Origin: Parcubacteria group bacterium GW2011_GWA2_45_30
GTDB lineage: Bacteria; Patescibacteriota; Minisyncoccia; Sungbacterales; HO2-52-23
NCBI GenBank assembly: GCA_001001625.1
Contig: LCKU01000020.1
Coordinates: 1 to 9,023, forward strand
Direction: 5' to 3'
DNA: 9,023 nucleotides
Below the pieces are notes generated by a model. The model had not been told where the DNA came from, did no database searches, and saw only the letters and a list, made by a program, of their open reading frames with translations. Shown one piece after another: positions 4,783-9,023 of this stretch. The position numbers were made by a program, and so were the translations under genes. Every line of letters starts with the position of its first letter. Positions within the stretch are counted from its first letter, which is position 1.

Positions 4783-6213
4783 TTATAATTCCTCTTTCAA
4801 TTCAATCTCCGAGGGGCCGAAAGTGCGGTATTTTCTGGAGATCTCAATAATCTTTTTTTCATTCCCGTGGTATTCCTCGGGAAGAATATAAATGTCGCCG
4901 ATTGAAATGTCATGATGATAATGTTTCAAAATGAACGAAGAATCATCCAGCGATGCGGCAGACACGATGCCAAATTGCTTGCGGATGACCACCATAGGAA
5001 TTGCGGCCAGGCCGAAAAGCAAAGCGCCCTGTCCACGCCCTCGCGATTCTTTCTTTGCCTCCGGAACATCCAAAAACTTGGTCTGGGAAAATACCATAAA
5101 AGGGTGCACGCCAATTATTTCAAATTCCCTCTGCAGGTTTACAAAAATCTTATCCAATTCTGCGCGGTCTTTCCAGATTCTGGCGATTCGCCGAGCTGGC
5201 GCGCGGCGCACCAGGCGGCTGGACCAAGAACCCGGATTTTTCCGCGCCGCTTCAAAAATCTGCTCGGAAAGCGTGGAGTCGCGCAAAGCAACGTAGGCCT
5301 CGCGCTCCGGCGGCAAAACATAGGTTGTTTCGCGCTCGCGCAAGGCCTGATGGAAATAATGCTCAAAGCATTTTACGGTTTTATGCAGATACACCTGCAC
5401 ATACATGTGATATCGGGCAAAAAGATAATGTTCCAGCGCATGTATGCCGCTGTCCGAAATTCCCATCAGGTATTCGCCTTTATGTTCAATCGCGCCCAGG
5501 TTTGAAACCAGCCACGGCAGATCATACCTGCCATAAGACACTCCGGCAAAATGCGAATCACGCAACAAATAATCAAGGCGATCCGCGTCTATGTTGGAAG
5601 ACACCAGGGAACGGGCCAGGAGATGCAAATTTTTAGGATCCACTCTTTTGGAAAAATATCTGCTCCAAGCGGACGGAATTTTTATTTTTTTATGGTGAAT
5701 CAGGGACGAAATAATGGCGGCCTCATCCGGCTCCAGTACCGCGTCTTTACCCCGCGACATTCCGGCAATCAAAAGTACGCTATAATCCTCATGCGTCGCC
5801 ATTCTTTGTTCCCCGGGATCTATAAGCCATGACTTGGGAATATCAAGCTGGCGCAGAGGCGGCATGATGGGTTCGGCCGGGTGCGAAAACGGCGCGTGTC
5901 CAACGTCGTGCAAAAGTCCAGCCAGTTGTATAATCCGCAATAAAAATTCACGCTCCTTTTCATTAAGTATGCGGGCGATCGCGGAATATGAATCATTGTA
6001 AAAAAATTGGCGCGCCAAAAGCCCGGCTACATGCATAGTGCCCAAAGCGTGCGAAAAGCGATCATGCGTGGCCGAAGGATACACCAATGACACAAACCCA
6101 AGCTGGCGGATTGAACGCAAACGCTGTAAATACGGATGATCAATAACCGCCTTTTCACGATCGGTAAAGATTATGGATTTATGAACAGCATCGTTTATTG
6201 CGTAAGTGGACAT
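4783..6213 (-). CDS. HD-superfamily phosphohydrolase (dNTPase / SAMHD1-like)
   Basis: 476 residues of the COG1078-type HD family. The N-terminus matches the family: DAVHKSIIFTDREKAVID, then YLQRLRSIRQLG, YPSATHDRFSHALGTMH with H55 as first metal ligand, LLHDVGHAPFSH with the H102-D103 doublet, and NIDADRLDYLLRDS (D209/D211) as the distal aspartate. Members characterised in other organisms hydrolyse dNTPs to deoxynucleosides and triphosphate, or other phosphate esters; the exact substrate cannot be read here. The C-terminal third (from about residue 330) is less conserved and has no motif I recognise. The ATG at 6213 gives the expected N-terminus, but no Shine-Dalgarno is visible. It lies downstream of the phosphorylase gene across a 104-bp gap filled by an inverted-repeat element. 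Confidence 0.92.
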   Translation of the reverse strand: MSTYAINDAVHKSIIFTDREKAVIDHPYLQRLRSIRQLGFVSLVYPSATHDRFSHALGTMHVAGLLARQFFYNDSYSAIARILNEKEREFLLRIIQLAGLLHDVGHAPFSHPAEPIMPPLRQLDIPKSWLIDPGEQRMATHEDYSVLLIAGMSRGKDAVLEPDEAAIISSLIHHKKIKIPSAWSRYFSKRVDPKNLHLLARSLVSSNIDADRLDYLLRDSHFAGVSYGRYDLPWLVSNLGAIEHKGEYLMGISDSGIHALEHYLFARYHMYVQVYLHKTVKCFEHYFHQALRERETTYVLPPEREAYVALRDSTLSEQIFEAARKNPGSWSSRLVRRAPARRIARIWKDRAELDKIFVNLQREFEIIGVHPFMVFSQTKFLDVPEAKKESRGRGQGALLFGLAAIPMVVIRKQFGIVSAASLDDSSFILKHYHHDISIGDIYILPEEYHGNEKKIIEISRKYRTFGPSEIELKEEL

Positions 6214-6221
6214 ATAAATGT

Positions 6222-6319
6222 GATGCCAATCCTATGCGAATTTAATGCCAATTTACCAATTGCGAATATTCGCATAATTAGCAATTTGTTGATTGGCATA
6301 AGATTTGTAGATTGGCATC
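6222..6319. repeat. Degenerate nested inverted repeat between the phosphorylase and HD genes
   Basis: The outer arms GATGCCAAT (6222-6230) and ATTGGCATC (6311-6319) are perfect reverse complements. Inside are TATGCGAAT (6233-6241) against ATTCGCATA (6268-6276), a second pair of ATGCCAAT and ATTGGCAT copies (6245-6252, 6292-6299), and a perfect 14-bp palindrome TGCGAATATTCGCA (6261-6274). It fills almost the whole gap and overlaps the phosphorylase stop codon. It could be a structured RNA element, an operator array or a small palindromic repeat. No U-tract follows it, so a simple terminator is unlikely. Confidence 0.7.
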
Positions 6320-7268
6320 ATACATGCGCAAGGCGCGCCATCGCTTCCAGCGCGATACTAATACACTTCTCCGTTCTCTCTTTGGCAAAGTTGGCATCAA
6401 TGAATTCATCGGATGAAAGATTATCAACCACCACGCAGATTGCTCCGGCGCGGTATCCCAAAATTTCATTGGCCAGGCGGAAAAGAATGCTGGTTTCCAT
6501 TTCATGATTTATGATTTTTAAACCTTCTGCTTCAAACTCATATATAAGATTTACGAATTGCTCGAGCGAAAATGCGGTTTTTATGCGTCCGATATTACGT
6601 CCCTCGGGCGCAAAAAATCCCGGGGAGGCGGTAGTTATACCGGAAATTAACATGGGGGCTTTTTCTCCGGCGTCTTGGGCGGATTTTTCAAGGGCCACAA
6701 TAACTTCCGCATACGCTGGCGCGGCATAAGACAACGGATTGGTTTTACCGACAATTGTTTTTAGAAACTCTTTCTCAATTTTTTCCGCAACTGCGTCGCG
6801 ATTCAGCGCCGGATAATACACGCCGAGATTATCAAGCCCAATGGAATAGCGCGAGATGGCCAAGGCACCTGCCGGAATTTCTTTTAAAGACGCGCCGCAG
6901 GTTCCAACCCGTATAATGTTCACGCGCGGCAAAACATTGGTCCATTCTGATTTTTGATGATCATATTCAAAAAGCGCATGCAATTCATTCATCACAATTT
7001 CAGTGTTATCCGGCCCGATACCGGTTGAAATGACCGCCATTGGCACGTTTTTATAAAATCCCGCAACAGTGTAAAACTCGGGACGCGCGGAATTACGATG
7101 GCGAAAAGAAACCGAATCAAACGCCTTGGCAAAAGAATCCGCCCGTTCGGCCGCGCCTACCAAAAAAATATTGGGTGGGATATTATCCGCGCGTTTCAGA
7201 TCAATATGATACAGCGTCCCGTCGGGATATATTACCAGTTCCGATCCTTTGGCTTTGCCTTCACGCAT
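6318..7268 (-). CDS. Uridine phosphorylase-like nucleoside phosphorylase
   Basis: 316 residues of the NP-I (PNP/UDP) phosphorylase family, which splits nucleosides with phosphate to give the base and (deoxy)ribose-1-phosphate. Motifs: FLVGAAERADSFA at the start of the Rossmann-like core, VISTGIGPDNTEI (phosphate-binding GIGPDN), IIRVGTCGASLKEIPAGALAI (the GTCGA loop), PMLISGITTASPGFFAP and NHEMETSILFRLANEILG, the EMES-type ribose-binding segment. The end, AICVVVDNLSSDEF, aligns better with uridine phosphorylases, including eukaryotic UPP1-type enzymes, than with purine phosphorylases, which argues for pyrimidine nucleosides but does not fix the substrate. The ATG at 7268 has only a weak ribosome site; the nearest upstream ATG runs into TAG. 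It is the first gene after the 7313-7344 terminator, heading the run to the HD and MazG-like genes. Confidence 0.88.
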   Translation of the reverse strand: MREGKAKGSELVIYPDGTLYHIDLKRADNIPPNIFLVGAAERADSFAKAFDSVSFRHRNSARPEFYTVAGFYKNVPMAVISTGIGPDNTEIVMNELHALFEYDHQKSEWTNVLPRVNIIRVGTCGASLKEIPAGALAISRYSIGLDNLGVYYPALNRDAVAEKIEKEFLKTIVGKTNPLSYAAPAYAEVIVALEKSAQDAGEKAPMLISGITTASPGFFAPEGRNIGRIKTAFSLEQFVNLIYEFEAEGLKIINHEMETSILFRLANEILGYRAGAICVVVDNLSSDEFIDANFAKERTEKCISIALEAMARLAHV

Positions 7269-7312
7269 ATTTCTATATTCTCATACCTTTATTGCATTCT
7301 CAAGTGCGGCTA

Positions 7313-7344
7313 CAAATAAAAAACCAACAATAGTGTATTGCTGG
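7313..7344 (-). terminator. Rho-independent terminator after the MPYI protein gene
   Basis: Read on minus: CCAGCAATA, loop CAC, TATTGTTGG, a 9-bp stem with one G:U pair, followed at once by TTTTTTATTTG. It lies about 30 bp past the stop at 7374 and ends about 45 bp before the phosphorylase start. The stem plus U-tract is the clearest terminator in the window. Confidence 0.85.
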
Positions 7345-7373
7345 TGTATAAATTGAGGATATTTTGTGGGAAT

Positions 7374-7994
7374 TTAATCGGATATTCCGAGGAGTCGGCG
7401 GATTTCAATGTATTCCGGAAGGTCACCGTTGGTATCTTTCCCGATTTGTTCATCCTCGTATGGACCGGCGATATGAAAATAATAGGCAAGCGTCATTTTA
7501 TCCATGTCCTTCAGGCAGGTTCTCAAAAACGGCAGATCCACTTTGTTTCCTTCCAGGTGCGCGATCTCAAGCATCACACGCAAAAAAACAGTGGTAATAG
7601 AAAAATTTTCCATACCCGCATACGCCCCGGGATATGATTTGGGCGGATTGGCAGCATCATTATAATCATTCCCAACTTTGGAGATAGCCGATGCCAGGCC
7701 GTCAATAAACGGGTCATATTTTTTGAATTTTTTAGGAAGCCGCGGGGCTTTGATGAGCTTGAGCCGGCGCCGGACCTCGTCCGGGATGTTATGCATAACG
7801 CCGCCTGCAATCGCCAGCGTCCAGTATCGAAGTCCGGGCATGGATTTACGGTTTGCCTCAAAATAAACATACTTGAAGATATTTCTTAACTTTTTGCGGT
7901 CAACAAATGAATCCGTATCCTCGGACAACTTATTAACCAATGCCTGCACCGGCTCCTGAAACGGTCCATAGTCCTTTTTTAGAATATATGGCAT
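7374..7994 (-). CDS. Unfamiliar MPYI...PYEDE protein
   Basis: 206 residues from the ATG at 7994. The N-terminus MPYILKKDYGPFQEPVQAL and the C-terminal AGPYEDEQIGKDTNGDL recall short uncharacterised bacterial proteins (DUF6899-like in my memory) that begin MPYI and carry APYEDEK...NGDV near the end; this link is from memory only. Between these ends is an extra, mostly helical section with LRYWTLAIAGGVMHNIPDEV and a basic, proline-rich patch (APRLPKKFKKYDPF). No signal peptide, transmembrane segment or catalytic motif is recognised. In-frame ATGs at 8030 and 8054 would give 218 or 226 residues. The 8030 start follows a G8 tract that might serve as a ribosome site; 7994 is chosen on family resemblance. 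The terminator just downstream marks the end of its transcript. Confidence 0.75.
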   Translation of the reverse strand: MPYILKKDYGPFQEPVQALVNKLSEDTDSFVDRKKLRNIFKYVYFEANRKSMPGLRYWTLAIAGGVMHNIPDEVRRRLKLIKAPRLPKKFKKYDPFIDGLASAISKVGNDYNDAANPPKSYPGAYAGMENFSITTVFLRVMLEIAHLEGNKVDLPFLRTCLKDMDKMTLAYYFHIAGPYEDEQIGKDTNGDLPEYIEIRRLLGISD

Positions 7995-8034
7995 AAAATT
8001 TCTCGAATTTATGTGTTCTTTTATATACATACCA

Positions 8035-8050
8035 CCCCCCCCAAAAAAAA
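8035..8050. repeat. Paired homopolymer tract C8A8 upstream of the MPYI gene
   Basis: C at 8035-8042 followed directly by A at 8043-8050; read on minus this is T8 then G8, 4 nt before the alternative ATG at 8030. Runs of eight are prone to slippage. The T8 can serve as the tail of the hairpin at 8059-8086, and the G8 may act as or shift a ribosome-binding site. Confidence 0.8.
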
Positions 8051-8058
8051 GCAAATTA

Positions 8059-8090
8059 AATAAGAGGTGGTTTAGGCCTCTTTATTTTTT
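8059..8090. terminator. Bidirectional terminator-like hairpin overlapping the gpsA stop
   Basis: On plus, AATAAGAGG (8059-8067) and CCTCTTTATT (8077-8086) pair with one bulge around a 9-base loop, followed by TTTT. On minus the same stem covers the last gpsA codons and stop, then after 9 bases runs into the T8 tract (8050-8043). It probably ends gpsA transcription at least partly. Confidence 0.55.
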
Positions 8091-9023
8091 ATGTTTAAAT
8101 AGCGGGTTTTGGCATTTTGATACCAAATCGTATAAAAAAGTCGGGGCGGGCATGCGCCAAGACAAGCCAACGCATAAATCCCGTAAAGCAATGGAACTCT
8201 AAGCGAATTTTCCTGCGCGATTTTATACAACACCCTCACCGATTCAAATCCTTCTACCGTATTCGCGCGTGCAACCTCCTCTATTTCTGCTCTGCTCCGA
8301 TATTTTCCGTCATCATCCTTAAAATACGTTTTTGCTCCAGCAATAAATCTGCCGAATTCGCGGTTACGCGAAGAACCCGAAACCGTATACAAAAAATCAT
8401 CCTTAACAGCCGGAGAATGAAGGGTGCGCTCCGCCGCTCCAAAAAAATCAAGAATTGTTTTCATTTCGCCAAGCCACATACGCCGGTACTTTGGTAATTC
8501 TTCCGAAGGGGCAACTACATCCATATAGCCATCGCCGATCGCGCCAGCATTTTTCAAACATCCGCCCAAACTAACACCGCTGACATCATCCGTCCCAATC
8601 AAACGCAGATTTGTTTTACGAAATATGCGTTTTATGGCACGAATAACTGCCGGACCGCGGCTTGCGATTGACGCGACACATAGCTTCCCGTCTGCTAAAT
8701 CATGCGCAAATGTCGGACCAGACAAAACGGCAAATTTTGCTTTTCCACCAGTGCGTTCTTCCAGTTTTTTTACCCAAGCCATTCCCAGCGGCATTGCTGA
8801 ATCCGCATCAAAACCCTTGGAGAGCATAACAAGAATCGGTTTGCAATCAGTGTATACAATCCAATCGCAAATCCTTTTACAAAGCCATCCTTTGGTTCCG
8901 GCGTATTTGGCCGCAACCGCGACAAACGCAATATCTGCTTCGCGAATTGTTCCAATATCTGCGATATACTCCGCGCCAGAGGGCATTGAGATCTTATGCG
9001 GCAGATTTTGTACGGCCTCGGCA
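8072..9023 (-). CDS. gpsA: Glycerol-3-phosphate dehydrogenase [NAD(P)+] (partial, N-terminus beyond right edge)
   Basis: Reduces dihydroxyacetone phosphate to sn-glycerol-3-phosphate, the backbone of bacterial phospholipids. The frame is open to the window edge (316 residues seen), so the ATG at 8986 is internal: the residues before it (AEAVQNLPHKIS) match the usual LPxxxLP-type segment. Motifs: ADIAFVAVAAKY, SKGFD with its conserved lysine, LSGPTFAHDLADG (GPSFAEE in most homologues), GVSLGGCLKNAGAIGDGYMD with the catalytic lysine, and DFLYTVSGSSRNREFGRFI. The N-terminal GxGxxG nucleotide-binding loop lies outside. The sequence is rather divergent (SLGGCLKNAGA for ELGGALKNVIA), but both lysines and the SRNR..G segment are kept. 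The last codons lie inside the hairpin at 8059-8086. Confidence 0.93.
   Translation of the reverse strand, partial: AEAVQNLPHKISMPSGAEYIADIGTIREADIAFVAVAAKYAGTKGWLCKRICDWIVYTDCKPILVMLSKGFDADSAMPLGMAWVKKLEERTGGKAKFAVLSGPTFAHDLADGKLCVASIASRGPAVIRAIKRIFRKTNLRLIGTDDVSGVSLGGCLKNAGAIGDGYMDVVAPSEELPKYRRMWLGEMKTILDFFGAAERTLHSPAVKDDFLYTVSGSSRNREFGRFIAGAKTYFKDDDGKYRSRAEIEEVARANTVEGFESVRVLYKIAQENSLRVPLLYGIYALACLGACPPRLFYTIWYQNAKTRYLNIKNKEA

Noticed and set aside
4912..5505. 197-codon plus-strand open frame
   Set aside because: Antisense to the HD phosphohydrolase, with no ribosome site or family motif; an antisense shadow.
8072..8986. ATG at 8986 as the gpsA start
   Set aside because: The frame is open upstream to the window edge, the preceding residues fit GpsA, and the GxGxxG loop needed for NAD(P) binding would be missing.
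1..9023. tRNA, rRNA, insertion sequence or phage genes
   Set aside because: Reading both strands gave no cloverleaf-like CCA-ended segment, rRNA-like stretch, transposase or integrase motif, or flanking terminal repeats.

Overview
The window reads as a dense, mid-GC bacterial chromosome segment. It holds housekeeping genes, uses the standard code (TAA/TGA stops, no reassigned TGA) and has short intergenic gaps. Nothing in it is phage or transposon. Several features suggest a Candidate Phyla Radiation / Patescibacteria-type genome: the style of the valyl-tRNA synthetase, small proteins that are hard to place, and in-frame seven-base repeats inside essential genes. That assignment is inference and was not tested by phylogeny.

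Layout. Positions 1-1776 (minus) carry the N-terminal two thirds of valS, which runs off the left edge. A divergent promoter overlapping the valS start drives a two-gene plus-strand operon: a 53-aa charged helical protein (1839-2000) and a 209-aa nucleotidyltransferase-fold protein (2002-2631). This operon ends tail to tail with tsaD (minus, 2639-3907). Still on minus, and upstream of tsaD in transcription order, lie a tandem MazG-like protein (3981-4658), an HD-superfamily phosphohydrolase (4783-6213) and a uridine-phosphorylase-like enzyme (6318-7268). A clear intrinsic terminator at 7313-7344 separates these from an unfamiliar MPYI/PYEDE protein (7374-7994). A glycerol-3-phosphate dehydrogenase (gpsA) runs off the right edge (8072-9023).

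How the genes fit together. The phosphorylase, HD phosphohydrolase and MazG-like genes form a same-strand run whose families all act on nucleosides or nucleotides, which suits salvage and pool cleaning. valS and tsaD both serve translation (tRNA charging and t6A37 modification).

Most notable observations. (1) ValS carries an ASCH/PUA-like domain of about 100 residues inserted in its catalytic core, between the WYC cysteine and the CPFC cysteines. (2) At least five separate tracts with a strict 7-bp period lie inside coding sequence (one in valS, four in tsaD), all kept in frame; two of them fold back as inverted repeats, and two make TsaD about 80 residues longer than usual. (3) The MazG-like protein is a duplication with near-exact 120-residue spacing, in which only the second copy keeps the EExxE...ExxD metal-binding pattern. 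(4) The small helical protein plus nucleotidyltransferase operon is a compact two-gene module of unknown job.
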